Of a stretch of DNA of 64,000 nucleotides, positions 1 to 7,986 are shown one piece after another. Position 1 is the stretch's first letter. Each line of letters begins with the position of its first letter. The notes beneath the pieces are model-generated. The model made no database searches, was not told where the DNA came from, and saw only the letters and a list, made by a program, of their open reading frames with translations. The stretch is from an uncultured Bacteroides sp. (lineage in GTDB: Bacteria > Bacteroidota > Bacteroidia > Bacteroidales > Bacteroidaceae), in NCBI GenBank assembly GCA_949296575.1, contig CASFPE010000020.1, positions 1 through 64,000 of the forward strand. Direction: 5' to 3'. The position numbers were made by a program, and so were the translations under genes.

Positions 1-501
1 CTCCAGAGCGAAGAATGGCAAGCCCCGGACGAAGCGGCGGAAGCCCCCAGCCCCGGCTACGTGCAAGCCGCCGCAGCAAGAAACCTCATGGCCGCCACCA
101 AGGCAGGCATACAGTCGCTGGAGATGGCCGACAGCGAAGCGCTGGAATTGAAAGACATGTACCCCGCATGGGAAGAACTCTGGGGGCAAGCCCTCCCCGC
201 AGGCTTCCGCCTGCAATACGGGGAAGACCTGTACAAGGTCGTCCAAGCCCACACCGCCCAAGAAGGCTGGCTTCCCCCGGAACTGCCCGCCCTCTACGGG
301 CTGGTAACGGACAGCCACGCAGGCACCCTGCAAGACCCCATCCCCTACGAGCGCATGATGCTCCTCGAACAAGGGAAATACTACACGCAAGGCGGCAAGA
401 CCTACCTCTGCACCACCGGCTCCATTGTGGGCTACGATGCTGACCTCACGGACTTGCTGGCATTGCTTCAAGAAGTGCAAACCGGGGAGGGCCGGCCATG
501 A
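1..501 (+). CDS. Phage tail-associated protein, C-terminal part
   Basis: Reading frame 1 is open from the first base, so the gene starts left of the window; the GTG at 61 is probably internal. The visible 166 residues end in a segment rich in aromatic residues (YKVVQAH then WLPPELPALY) that resembles the small chitin-binding (CBM5/12-like) modules on phage tail and receptor-binding proteins. A second tyrosine-rich stretch, YYTQGGKTYLC, follows. It lies directly upstream of the holin-like and endolysin genes, as expected for the last gene of a tail module. The stop overlaps the next start in ATGA. The role in host-surface binding is inferred from the module and position; the family of the missing N-terminal part is unknown. 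Confidence 0.7.
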   Translation, partial: LQSEEWQAPDEAAEAPSPGYVQAAAARNLMAATKAGIQSLEMADSEALELKDMYPAWEELWGQALPAGFRLQYGEDLYKVVQAHTAQEGWLPPELPALYGLVTDSHAGTLQDPIPYERMMLLEQGKYYTQGGKTYLCTTGSIVGYDADLTDLLALLQEVQTGEGRP

Positions 502-869
502 AAGAACTCGCCGACATCCTCACGATGGCAGGCGGCGCCGTCTCAAGCGTCGCCCTGCCCCTCATCAGCGCCCTCCTGTTCTTCGGCGCCCGCAAGCGCA
601 AGGCCGAAGCCGAAGCCCGCGCCGCCGAGCAGGCCAACATCGAGGCCACCGCCCAGGAGTGGAAAGCCCTCTACGAGCAACGCGACCGCCGCGTGGGCGA
701 ACTCAACGCCAAAATCGACCAGCTGTACGCCGAGAAGGAAGCCGACCGCCAGCGCATCCGCGAACTCCAGGAGCGCAACACCGCCCAAGCCCTCGACCTC
801 CAGGTGCTGAAAATCAAAGAATGCCAAGTGCGCGGATGCCCCAGCCGCAAGCCCCCCTCCGACTACTGA
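498..869 (+). CDS. Small membrane protein with coiled coil, holin-like
   Basis: 123 residues. A short N-terminus leads into one hydrophobic segment (about residues 10-29), then a basic RKRK stop and a long charged coiled coil (about 35-105) ending in a Cys- and Pro-containing tail. The start codon overlaps the preceding stop (ATGA), suggesting translational coupling. Its place immediately before an amidase endolysin fits a holin or other lysis-accessory membrane protein, but a single membrane span plus coiled coil is not diagnostic. A tail-associated membrane anchor is the alternative. Confidence 0.6.
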   Translation: MKELADILTMAGGAVSSVALPLISALLFFGARKRKAEAEARAAEQANIEATAQEWKALYEQRDRRVGELNAKIDQLYAEKEADRQRIRELQERNTAQALDLQVLKIKECQVRGCPSRKPPSDY

Positions 870-954
870 GCCACAAGCTGCGGGCAATTCTTGACTCCTT
901 GACTTCTTGACTTCTAAATTCTGAAATCTGAAATCATAAATCTGAACTCTGAAC

Positions 955-1362
955 ATGCGGAAAATTGACAAAATCATCATCCATTGCAGCGCGACCCCGG
1001 AAGGGCGCGGCTGCACCGTGGCCGACATCGGCCGCTGGCACCGCGAGCGCGGGTTCAGCGGGATAGGCTACCACTACGTCGTCTACCTCGACGGAAGCAT
1101 ACACGCCGGGCGCCCCGTCGCCAAGGCCGGTGCGCACTGCAAGGGGCAGAACGCCCGCAGCATCGGCGTGTGCTACGTCGGCGGCATGGATGCCGCAGGC
1201 AAGCATCCCAAGGACACCCGCACCCCGGCGCAGAAAGCCGCCCTGCGGGGGCTGGTGGCGAAGCTCAAAGCCGAATACCCCGGCGCGACCGTACACGGCC
1301 ACAACGAGTTCGCCGCCAAGGCATGCCCCTGCTTCGATGCGAAGGCCGAATACGGCCCGTGA
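955..1362 (+). CDS. N-acetylmuramoyl-L-alanine amidase (endolysin)
   Basis: 135 residues, the full length of a T7-lysozyme-type single-domain amidase. It cleaves the MurNAc-L-Ala bond of peptidoglycan to release progeny phage. Predicted zinc ligands are H10 (IIIHCSAT), H116 (HGHNEF) and C124 (KACPCFD). Y39 (GYHY) and K122 sit at the spacing of the T7 catalytic Tyr and Lys. No signal peptide is visible, so export should depend on a holin; the upstream small membrane protein is the candidate. Start is the ATG after a roughly 85-bp AT-rich spacer. Confidence 0.93.
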   Translation: MRKIDKIIIHCSATPEGRGCTVADIGRWHRERGFSGIGYHYVVYLDGSIHAGRPVAKAGAHCKGQNARSIGVCYVGGMDAAGKHPKDTRTPAQKAALRGLVAKLKAEYPGATVHGHNEFAAKACPCFDAKAEYGP

Positions 1363-1519
1363 CGCAGGCGGCAGCCCCCGCAGGGGCAGGGAAGCGTTCT
1401 ATGGCTTGGTGGAAACGCGCCGCGACTGTTAAACAATCCAAACGCGCAAGTTAAACAAGGGGCAGCAAGTGCCTCCGCAAAGATAAAATGGCTTTATTTG
1501 CAAGGAAAATCAAGTCAAC

Positions 1520-1744
1520 ATGGCTGAATCGTTGAAGAAAATACTGTCATCCATGCGGGGGGCGTTCCTCCCTTACCAAGGGGAAAGCCGGGCAATACCC
1601 GGAGGAAAGGTTCGCACAGACGACTTGTCCTATTGCGGCATCCATGAAGGCAAGAAGCGAATGAGGCGTGATTTCTCCCGTTTCGCGGGCGATTTCAGGA
1701 AATCGGCGGACGAAGCGAAAGTGAAATTCCAAACGGCTGAATGA
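1520..1744 (+). CDS. Small hypothetical phage protein
   Basis: 74 residues, basic, with no recognised domain. It ends 3 bp before the next ATG, which suggests the two genes are co-translated. It could be a real small gene coupled to the DUF2335-like membrane gene, or part of its leader. No function can be assigned. Confidence 0.45.
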   Translation: MAESLKKILSSMRGAFLPYQGESRAIPGGKVRTDDLSYCGIHEGKKRMRRDFSRFAGDFRKSADEAKVKFQTAE

Positions 1745-1747
1745 CAA

Positions 1748-2155
1748 ATGGCGAAGAAAGCGGAACAAAACACTTTGAGCAACAACCGCCAAGGGCTTAC
1801 TTTCGAGCAGAAGACCATCGTGGACGACAGCCTGCTGCCTTCGGCGGACGAGCTTGCCAAGCTGGATGAAGTGTCCAAAGACATCATACCATGGATTATG
1901 GCAAGGACGGAAAAGGAGCAGGATGCAAGGATTAAGTTCAACGAGGACAGGATGCGCCTTTCAGAAAAAGACCTTGATTTTTCCCATAAATACAATACGG
2001 CGGCTTTGATAATGGCCTTCTTGATTGTGCTTCTGTTTTTGGCCTCCTCATTTTACCTTATCATATCAGGGAAAGAAGTCATCGGCACGATATTTGCCGG
2101 TGGCACTATCGTGGGAATCATGTCTTATTTCCTGAACAGCAGGAAGAAGCAATAA
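1748..2155 (+). CDS. DUF2335-like two-span membrane protein
   Basis: 135 residues. The N-terminal 80 residues are soluble and contain the charged stretch ARTEKEQDARIKF, which in DUF2335 proteins precedes the membrane region. Two hydrophobic segments (about 86-108 and 112-128) follow, then a basic tail SRKKQ. DUF2335 proteins are small inner-membrane proteins of unknown function that are common in prophages. Its place just after the endolysin could mean a lysis accessory or an exclusion role; neither is shown. Confidence 0.7.
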   Translation: MAKKAEQNTLSNNRQGLTFEQKTIVDDSLLPSADELAKLDEVSKDIIPWIMARTEKEQDARIKFNEDRMRLSEKDLDFSHKYNTAALIMAFLIVLLFLASSFYLIISGKEVIGTIFAGGTIVGIMSYFLNSRKKQ

Positions 2156-2325
2156 CAACAAACTACGGCTTTTATCGGCGGCGCGCCAACACCAAGGCAT
2201 GCCGCCTTTTTTGCGCCCTTGCTGCGGCAATGGACGCGTTGTTTTATTTTCCCGCCTCAAACTAAAACAAGGAGGGAACTTATTTAAATTAAGAATGAAA
2301 AATTAAAAACAGGAGGAAACGAACC

Positions 2326-2919
2326 ATGAAGGAAGAAGAAGACAAGAAAGGGATTTGGACGGAAGGCTGGGACACGTTCAAGGACATCCTGCGCCACGGG
2401 GCGGTTCCCGGCTGCCTGCTGATGGCCGTGGGGTTGCCCGTGGCCGTATTGATAGTGGCCGCCCTGTTCGGCCTGCTCACGCTGCTGGCCGGGTGCCGCT
2501 CGGTGCAGCACGTCCCCGTGGAGACGGCGCGGGCGGTAAGGGATTCGGTGGCGGTGAGGGACAGCGTGGTGTACCGCTCGGAAGTGCGATGGGCGGATTC
2601 CGTGCGCGTCAAGGACAGCACCGTCATCGTGCTGGACGACGAGGGGCGCACCGTCCGCGAGAAGTACTACCGCACGGAGGAACGCTACTCCCTGCTCCGC
2701 GCCGAATACGAGAAGCTGGCGCAAGCCTACGAACGCCTGAAGGCGCAACGGGCGGACAGCGTGGCCGTCCCCGTCCCCGTGGAGAAACCCATCACCAGCT
2801 GGCAGCAAGTGAAGATGAAGGCGGGCGGCGCGGCCATCTTCGCGGTGGCCGTGGCAATCCTGATAGTGTTCGGGCGGATGGTTTACAAATTGAAGAAAGG
2901 AGGCGGCATCATGAAGTAG
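2326..2919 (+). CDS. Membrane-anchored coiled-coil protein (spanin-like candidate)
   Basis: 197 residues, preceded by a strong AGGAGG ribosome-binding site. A cytosolic N-terminus (1-27) is followed by a hydrophobic segment (about 28-55) ending in LLAGC, which resembles a lipobox but lies far from the N-terminus. A charged coiled coil (about 60-150) with repeated DSV motifs and a second membrane segment (about 163-185) with a basic tail follow. Two membrane anchors bridged by a coiled coil in a lysis region resemble a unimolecular-spanin layout. That is inference only; homologues in Bacteroidales prophages are usually annotated hypothetical. Confidence 0.6.
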   Translation: MKEEEDKKGIWTEGWDTFKDILRHGAVPGCLLMAVGLPVAVLIVAALFGLLTLLAGCRSVQHVPVETARAVRDSVAVRDSVVYRSEVRWADSVRVKDSTVIVLDDEGRTVREKYYRTEERYSLLRAEYEKLAQAYERLKAQRADSVAVPVPVEKPITSWQQVKMKAGGAAIFAVAVAILIVFGRMVYKLKKGGGIMK

Positions 2920-3077
2920 TATTTTCAAGGAACAGCCCGGCTTGGAACGTAGAAGTCGCGGGCCGGAGCGGCATTTGACGGATGTACTCTTTTCCGGGGG
3001 CTTCAGAGGGAAAAGAAAAGCCCCCGCGCATGGATTCAAGCGCCAACAAGAACCATTCGCACGCAAAGCATGACAGG

Positions 3078-3126
3078 GCATGCGCAGGGGCTTCAATGCC
3101 TTTATGCGCCCTGTGCATGCTTTTTT
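3078..3126 (+). terminator. Rho-independent terminator
   Basis: A 12-bp stem (3078-3089 with 3109-3120, one G-T wobble) is followed directly by six T residues. It closes the lysis/membrane-protein unit. Another GC-rich inverted repeat (GGGGGCTT with AAGCCCCC, about 3000-3024) lies just upstream. Confidence 0.85.
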
Positions 3127-3185
3127 GTTGTGCGAAAAACTTGTTGGCGGCGCAAATGTAATCAATTAATTTGAATTTGTGCGGA

Positions 3186-3398
3186 ATGGGAAAGAATAAC
3201 AGGAGGATTTCATCTATATTGAGGGACAACATGGTGCATGGGATGTACCGGGAAGAAATGTCCAAGCTCGGCGAGGCGGGCATGTACGTGTCAAAGGAAT
3301 ACCTGTACCGCAAGGTGGGCGAGCGGGCCGGCCTGAGCGTGAGGAGCGTTTCCTACATCCTGAACCACACGGTGGAGGAAGAAATCCGGGACAGGTAG
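3186..3398 (+). CDS. Small basic protein, possible helix-turn-helix
   Basis: 70 residues from the ATG at 3186; a TTG 15 bp upstream is in frame. The C-terminal part (YLYRKVGERAGLSVRSVSYI) has the spacing of a helix-turn-helix with GLS at the turn. It stands alone between the terminator at 3126 and the promoter of the structural unit, so it may be a late regulator. No family is recognised with confidence. Confidence 0.55.
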   Translation: MGKNNRRISSILRDNMVHGMYREEMSKLGEAGMYVSKEYLYRKVGERAGLSVRSVSYILNHTVEEEIRDR

Positions 3399-3572
3399 GG
3401 GCTTCCGCCCATCCGCCCCGGATGCCGGCGCTTGAATCAAGCGCAAATGTATAACAAAATTTTCCATGCACAAGCAAACAAGCGGTAAAGTTTCGGAAAG
3501 TTGGCAAAAATTCCCGCAAATTCCTGCACGCGAAGCGGAAAACAACGCGCGACGCATTCCGGCGCTTTGGGG

Positions 3573-3603
3573 TAGTTTTGCAGTGCAGCCGATATTGGCT
3601 GCA
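3573..3603 (+). promoter_or_regulatory. Bacteroidota promoter with 5' hairpin
   Basis: TAGTTTTG at 3573-3580 matches the Bacteroidota -7 box TAnnTTTG. A perfect 7-bp hairpin follows (TGCAGCC 3584-3590 with GGCTGCA 3597-3603), near the start of the predicted transcript. The hairpin could protect the 5' end of the mRNA. It would drive the 3628-6792 gene run. Confidence 0.7.
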
Positions 3604-3627
3604 TGACCTAAACTTTAACTATTCATT

Positions 3628-4581
3628 ATGGACAGGACTTATGTTTTCAACAGTGACGGCAACGCGGGAGGCGGCAGCCGCATTGACATCAATTCCCTGC
3701 TCCCGGGGATGATGAGCCGTGGCATCGACCCCGGCATGTTGGCGTTGATGAACAACAATGGCTTCGGCGGCGAAAACGGCATTTGGGGCGTGATTTACCT
3801 TGCCATCATTTGCAGCATCTTCGGGTGGAACGGCAATGGAGGTTTCGGGATCGGAGGACGCGGGAACGGAATCCCGGCTGAACTGGCGGGCAACGAAGGA
3901 CGCGAACTGCTGATGAGCGCCATCCAAGGTAACGGCAATGCCATCAACCAAATTGCAAGCTCGTTGAACTGCAACGCCCAACAAGTGCAGGCTGCGTTGA
4001 ACAACATCCAGAACAGCGTGGGCTTGACAGGGACGCAAATCATCAATGCGATTCAGAGCGGGAACAACAGTATCATCACGCAGATTGCCGATTGTTGCTG
4101 CAAGACGCAGAATGCCATTACGCAGATGGGCTACGAGAACCAACTGGCCGTATGCAACCAGACCAATACGCTGGTGAACACTGCCAACAACAACACGCTT
4201 GCTCTCCGTGACGGCGCGACGGCGAACACGAACGCCATACTTTCCAAGTTGGGAGAGATGCAGAACCAAGCGCAACAGGACAAGATTGCAAGCCTTACCG
4301 CACAACTCACCGCAGCGAATAGCGAGATTTCGCAACGGAACCAGAACGCAACCATCCTGAACGCGGTGGGACAGCAGATTGCACCGCTGGCGGCAGGATT
4401 GCAAGCCCTGCAAAGCGATGTGGAAAAAGTAAAATGTAGCTTACCTCCTACAATTTCAGTACCTTATCCAACTGTTACTGCCGTAAATACGGATTTGTAT
4501 AAAGCAGCCGCTTACGGTGCGGCAGCCGGTAACTACGCTGGAGGGTATTGCGCATACGGCAACGCCGGTTTCTGGGGCTAA
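3628..4581 (+). CDS. Abundant phage structural-type protein, Gly/Asn/Gln-rich
   Basis: 317 residues. The N-terminal ~90 residues are Gly/Asn-rich with one hydrophobic segment (WGVIYLAIICSIFGW). The centre is a Gln/Asn-rich helical region with regular INQ, QNA and TNT patterns and a CCCKTQNA cysteine cluster (about residues 152-160). A Gly/Ala/Tyr-rich tail ends in NAGFWG. Low-charge repetitive composition, its own promoter and first place in the unit suggest an abundant virion or membrane-associated component. Similar proteins occur in other Bacteroidales and Firmicutes phages without an assigned function. Confidence 0.65.
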   Translation: MDRTYVFNSDGNAGGGSRIDINSLLPGMMSRGIDPGMLALMNNNGFGGENGIWGVIYLAIICSIFGWNGNGGFGIGGRGNGIPAELAGNEGRELLMSAIQGNGNAINQIASSLNCNAQQVQAALNNIQNSVGLTGTQIINAIQSGNNSIITQIADCCCKTQNAITQMGYENQLAVCNQTNTLVNTANNNTLALRDGATANTNAILSKLGEMQNQAQQDKIASLTAQLTAANSEISQRNQNATILNAVGQQIAPLAAGLQALQSDVEKVKCSLPPTISVPYPTVTAVNTDLYKAAAYGAAAGNYAGGYCAYGNAGFWG

Positions 4582-4599
4582 ACGGGAAAGGAGGCGATT

Positions 4600-5025
4600 A
4601 TGTGGGACTTCTTTCATAACCTTCCTTTTCTCTACCCCAGCTTGGGGCGTAACAACCTGAACACATTGCCGAGCGTGAACGTGACGGTGGGGACGGAGAA
4701 CGTTACGATAGAGATACCGAACCATGCGTTTTTTAGACGCAACTATGTAGGCTCGTTCTTTCTCGACCTGCGCACGGCCATTCCGGCAGGCACGACGGCC
4801 ACGCTGCCCGTGCTGATAGGTACGAACGGGGACACGCGCCCGCTGATGGAGTACGAGGGTACACCGGCCACGGTGGCGAACTTCGCAGGTGCCGGCATTT
4901 ATGAGATTCATTACAACAGGTACACGAACGAGCTTTACCTGGTGAACGGAGGATACCGTCCGAGTACGGCAGCAGCGGCAGCGGCTTCCAGACAAGGAAC
5001 AGGCACCGCAGAATTTAAACTTTAA
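4600..5025 (+). CDS. Hypothetical phage protein, beta-rich
   Basis: 141 residues, beginning 18 bp after the previous stop with a GGAGG-type ribosome-binding site. The sequence alternates hydrophobic and polar residues (VNVTVGTENVTIEIPN) as in a beta-sandwich and ends in a low-complexity Ala-rich linker. The neighbours suggest a virion decoration or accessory protein. No family is recognised. Confidence 0.65.
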   Translation: MWDFFHNLPFLYPSLGRNNLNTLPSVNVTVGTENVTIEIPNHAFFRRNYVGSFFLDLRTAIPAGTTATLPVLIGTNGDTRPLMEYEGTPATVANFAGAGIYEIHYNRYTNELYLVNGGYRPSTAAAAAASRQGTGTAEFKL

Positions 5026-5080
5026 CCGAACGGGGATTGGCGCAAGCCTTTCCCCTCCAACTTAAACCAAATTATCAACC

Positions 5081-5614
5081 ATGTTTCAGAATTTGAGAAC
5101 CAATTCGCAAGTGTTCATATTGCACAAAGAATCCACGCCTTACGTTGAATGCGGTTCCGTGGTGAGCGTTTCCGCTCCAAGGGCAAAGTACCCCACTTCC
5201 CCGCCAATAGGGCAGTTCCCGCAAATGGAGATGGTAGTGGACGTGACGGTGAGCGTGAACGGGCAGCAGAGCAATCTACAAGGGCTTCCGGCAGGGGCGG
5301 ACATTGCAGATTTCGGGCGGAACGGGAACATCGTTGTGTCTTGCAGCCGTGACGCGATGAACAACGAGATAGGCATGATGAAGCAAAAGAGCGCGGACAT
5401 CTTGGCCAGCGTGGACTACCACCGGGGCGTGATGGAATCGTGCGACAAAATGCTGAACGCGCTGAACCCGGAGTTCGCGGCCAAACAGCAGCAGGAAGCG
5501 GATATTGCCGGGCTGAAATCGCAGATGGGCGAGATTAAAAAGGAGTTTGTGGAATTAATGTCCATGTTGAGGGAGCAGTTGGGAATCAGTGCTGAAACAG
5601 CCAAAAAAAAATAA
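5081..5614 (+). CDS. Hypothetical phage protein with C-terminal coiled coil
   Basis: 177 residues. The first ~90 look beta-rich (MVVDVTVSVNGQ). The rest is helical, with a coiled coil from about residue 120 (QQQEADIAGLKSQMGEIKK) to the lysine-rich end. It sits in the same unit as the two upstream genes, five bases before the next start. Function unknown; a structural or scaffold role is possible. Confidence 0.65.
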   Translation: MFQNLRTNSQVFILHKESTPYVECGSVVSVSAPRAKYPTSPPIGQFPQMEMVVDVTVSVNGQQSNLQGLPAGADIADFGRNGNIVVSCSRDAMNNEIGMMKQKSADILASVDYHRGVMESCDKMLNALNPEFAAKQQQEADIAGLKSQMGEIKKEFVELMSMLREQLGISAETAKKK

Positions 5615-5618
5615 TGTT

Positions 5619-5894
5619 ATGAGCTACTGGGAAATAATGGAAGAATCGGGCGACTATGGTCGTGGCGGATTCGGAATGAGAGACGATGAATTGGAACGCG
5701 CCTACCGCGAAGGTTGCAAGAAAGGCTACGAGAAAGCCCGCCAAGAGATGTCGGGCGAACGCGGCGGTTACGGGTATGGCGAGCGGAGAATGCCGCCTTA
5801 CTATCCGGAGTACCCGATGGGGATGCGCGGCGGCGACTATGGCGAGGACATGGGCGAACGCAGGCGCAGACGCTCCAACGGGCAATGGTATTGA
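5619..5894 (+). CDS. Gly/Arg/Tyr-rich small protein
   Basis: 91 residues from the ATG at 5619; a GTG 30 bp upstream would overlap the previous gene. An acidic N-terminus and a helical YREGCKKGYEKARQEM segment are followed by a low-complexity tail of Gly, Tyr, Pro and Arg. The composition suggests a disordered nucleic-acid- or protein-binding tail. No family recognised. Confidence 0.6.
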   Translation: MSYWEIMEESGDYGRGGFGMRDDELERAYREGCKKGYEKARQEMSGERGGYGYGERRMPPYYPEYPMGMRGGDYGEDMGERRRRRSNGQWY

Positions 5895-5947
5895 CTTGAC
5901 AGGGGAGAGGGGGCTTCCCTCCTTTCCCCTTTTACTTGATTACGACT

Positions 5948-6361
5948 ATGAGCAGACTGGATACATACAGCAAGATGCCTTCGGGCATGAAAGAATACTT
6001 GGAGGCATACGGGTGGCACTTCTCGAAGAAGATGTGCGAATGGGCCGTTAGCCGCATGAAAGCCAAGGACGAGAACGGCAAGGCGAAAAAACTGGAGCCG
6101 ATGAAGAAGGAGGACGTGGACGAGCTTTTGAAGAAGTTCAACGTCAAGTTGGAGGACAGCAAGGGGTACGATTGCGTGTACGTCGCAAACATGTGCAAGA
6201 ATGACTACTTCAAAAGCTCCATCGTGGACGACGCGCACCTGGCTTTGTTTGTCAAGGACTACATGGGCGACATCGACGCTTACGAAGGGATGCCGTTCAC
6301 CCGTTTCCTCGCGGACTGCATCGGGAGCGGAACTCCTATTCTGTGGGAAGAAATGATGTGA
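5948..6361 (+). CDS. Hypothetical phage protein
   Basis: 137 residues from the ATG at 5948; a TTG 12 bp upstream is in frame. Mostly helical and charged, with a basic centre (KKLEPMKKEDVDELLKKF). Proteins of this type, with MKEYLEAYGWHFSKKMCEWA near the N-terminus, recur in Bacteroidales prophage structural regions. No function is known to me. It ends two bases before the next gene's start. Confidence 0.65.
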   Translation: MSRLDTYSKMPSGMKEYLEAYGWHFSKKMCEWAVSRMKAKDENGKAKKLEPMKKEDVDELLKKFNVKLEDSKGYDCVYVANMCKNDYFKSSIVDDAHLALFVKDYMGDIDAYEGMPFTRFLADCIGSGTPILWEEMM

Positions 6362-6363
6362 CC

Positions 6364-6792
6364 ATGATTGTGCAGGACTTTTGGCTGAAAAGGTACAAGT
6401 GGCACGTTCGGGTGTACTATTCCGTCCACCGCTACCGAACGGAGGACATTGTGCGCGACCTTCGGGACGCGGGATGTTCGGGCGGCCAGTTGCGTAGGGC
6501 TTGGGATAGCCTGCGGGAAGGGGACTTGAACACGGGAATCACTTATTCCAATTTTGCGAGGCGGGATACGGTGATGGTGATTTCGCTGGCTTCCACTGAA
6601 GCGGAGTTCCTGAACTCTTGGACGCACGAGATGCAGCACCTGTGCCGACACGTGGCTACGGCTTTCGGAATTGACCCATACGGGGAGGAGTCGGCCTACC
6701 TTGCCGGGGATGTTGCGCAGGAGATGTTCACGGCGGCGCGGAAGTTCCTTTGCAGGCATTGCAGGGAAGAATTGGAACGAGATGCTGCATAG
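6364..6792 (+). CDS. Phage zincin-like protein with HExxH motif
   Basis: 142 residues from the ATG at 6364 (a GTG 21 bp upstream is in frame but overlaps the previous gene). It contains THEMQHLCRH, an HExxH zinc-binding motif, at about residues 85-94, followed ~18 residues later by GEESAYLAGDVAQ, which offers a third acidic ligand. This H-E-x-x-H...E layout is that of small phage/ImmA-like zincins. It is the last plus-strand gene before the convergent early region. Peptidase activity and substrate are inference. Confidence 0.65.
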   Translation: MIVQDFWLKRYKWHVRVYYSVHRYRTEDIVRDLRDAGCSGGQLRRAWDSLREGDLNTGITYSNFARRDTVMVISLASTEAEFLNSWTHEMQHLCRHVATAFGIDPYGEESAYLAGDVAQEMFTAARKFLCRHCREELERDAA

Positions 6793-6809
6793 GCATGCAG
6801 TTGGGACTT

Positions 6810-7241
6810 TCATGGATTGCAGGTGCGCAGCAGTCCGAATTTGGATGCAATTTGCCCGTAAACTTTTTCTGCTTCTTCCCGGAAAAGCCTGTCATGCCTG
6901 TACCTGACGGACACTTCTTTGATGTTGTTGGAGACGACGCATGGGGAAATCCCCGGAAAGGCTTTCATGATTTCTTTCCTCATCCCGTTGGGCATTTTCC
7001 CTCCGAGCAGCACTTTGGGGCAGAAGATGGCGAAGATTGCGAAAAGCAGTTTTTTCCTGTTTTCTTTTCCGCAAGACACGCTTTCCTTGCATTCCGATTC
7101 CATGAAGCCACGGCATATCCGGGGAATGAGCGATGTGTCGTTTGACAAGGGCGCAAGCAATCTTTTTTCTTTTTCCGACAAGGCAAGCAGTAGCTTCCTC
7201 GTTTCCATGATTTCGGGGAAGTTGAATAAATATTTGTCCAT
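6810..7241 (-). CDS. Hypothetical protein at the module junction
   Basis: 143 residues from the ATG at 7241. Helical, Lys/Arg-rich, with PGISPCVVSNNIKEVSVRY resembling the turn and recognition helix of a DNA-binding fold. It is the last gene of the leftward early region and converges on the zincin gene with an 18-bp gap. It could be a regulator, but no family is recognised. Confidence 0.55.
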   Translation of the reverse strand: MDKYLFNFPEIMETRKLLLALSEKEKRLLAPLSNDTSLIPRICRGFMESECKESVSCGKENRKKLLFAIFAIFCPKVLLGGKMPNGMRKEIMKAFPGISPCVVSNNIKEVSVRYRHDRLFREEAEKVYGQIASKFGLLRTCNP

Positions 7242-7331
7242 TAGGCGCAATTTTTCGTGGTGAATGTTTATATTTGCATCTTGATCGTGCGTATTCGGGG
7301 GATTGGCCTGCTTGCCGGGTCGTCCCCTTTG

Positions 7332-7475
7332 TCATTTCGCGTTTTCGCCCCACCGTGCGGCGGCAATGAGGGCTGCGGCATATCGTTCGCGCTCCTCCTC
7401 CGTGAGGAAATCCGCCTTTTTGGCCTCACGGAAAGCCCAGCGGAGCAATTCTTCTTCCTTGTTTTCCTTTCCCAT
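7332..7475 (-). CDS. 47-residue helical protein
   Basis: A short frame starting ATGGGAAAGG and ending TGA at 7332, encoding MGKENKEEELLRWAFREA and then a Glu/Arg/Ala-rich helix. Codon choice matches the neighbours and it fills the gap between two genes. Small proteins of this type are common in phage early regions. Function unknown. Confidence 0.45.
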   Translation of the reverse strand: MGKENKEEELLRWAFREAKKADFLTEEERERYAAALIAAARWGENAK

Positions 7476-7502
7476 GTCTGTTCTTGTTTTTAGGGTAATG
7501 CA

Positions 7503-7540
7503 TAAAAAAATCCCGCCCTTTGCGGGGGCGGGTTTCTTTT
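7503..7540 (-). terminator. Terminator, possibly bidirectional
   Basis: CCCGCC pairs with GGCGGG around a short loop (about 7512-7532), with a T-run on the minus strand and a weaker one on the plus strand. It follows the broken P63C gene. Confidence 0.75.
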
Positions 7541-7955
7541 AGAATATTTTCTTCATGAATGTTGCCGTTTCCAGAAATATTCCAAGCGGCATTGTTGCCG
7601 GTTCACTCGAACTCGTCCTTTGCCCTTTTCCCTTTTCCCTTTTCTTTTCCTTGTCATAGCCTGTCGCTTCGTCCACCAAAGCGATGATGCCGACTTTTGC
7701 GACCGACCTGACAATGATTGCGGCGTTCTTGACGTATTCCCCGTCAACCTCGAAACGCCGGTCCTCGCCAGCGTCTATTATGGCGTTGCACAAGTCAACA
7801 AGCAAGGTTGCTTCATACCCGTATGTTATTGACTGCGAGCCTCCTGCGTTGTTCCTCCTGAAAGGCATGGGTCTGTTCAGCCTGTCAAATGTGCCGGTCT
7901 GCAAATACATTTGTATCGGCATGCCGTTTGTTGAACCTGAACTTCCCAATGTCAC
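7539..7955 (-). pseudogene. P63C-domain protein remnant
   Basis: From GTG 7955 the frame encodes the P63C core: TYGYEATLLVDLCNAII followed by SVAKVGIIALVDEATGY, a signature of P63C-domain proteins of Bacteroidales phages. Family members usually carry ~60 more N-terminal residues and, after VDEATGY, ~80 C-terminal residues. Here the upstream part is missing and the end runs into a Lys/Glu stretch encoded by GGGAAAA-type microsatellite (about 7620-7650) and stops. It may still be translated as a 138-residue fragment, but a decayed gene is more likely. The function of the intact family is unknown. Confidence 0.7.
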
Positions 7956-7986
7956 GTGCCGCCCAACTTGGCGGAGCCGTACTTGC

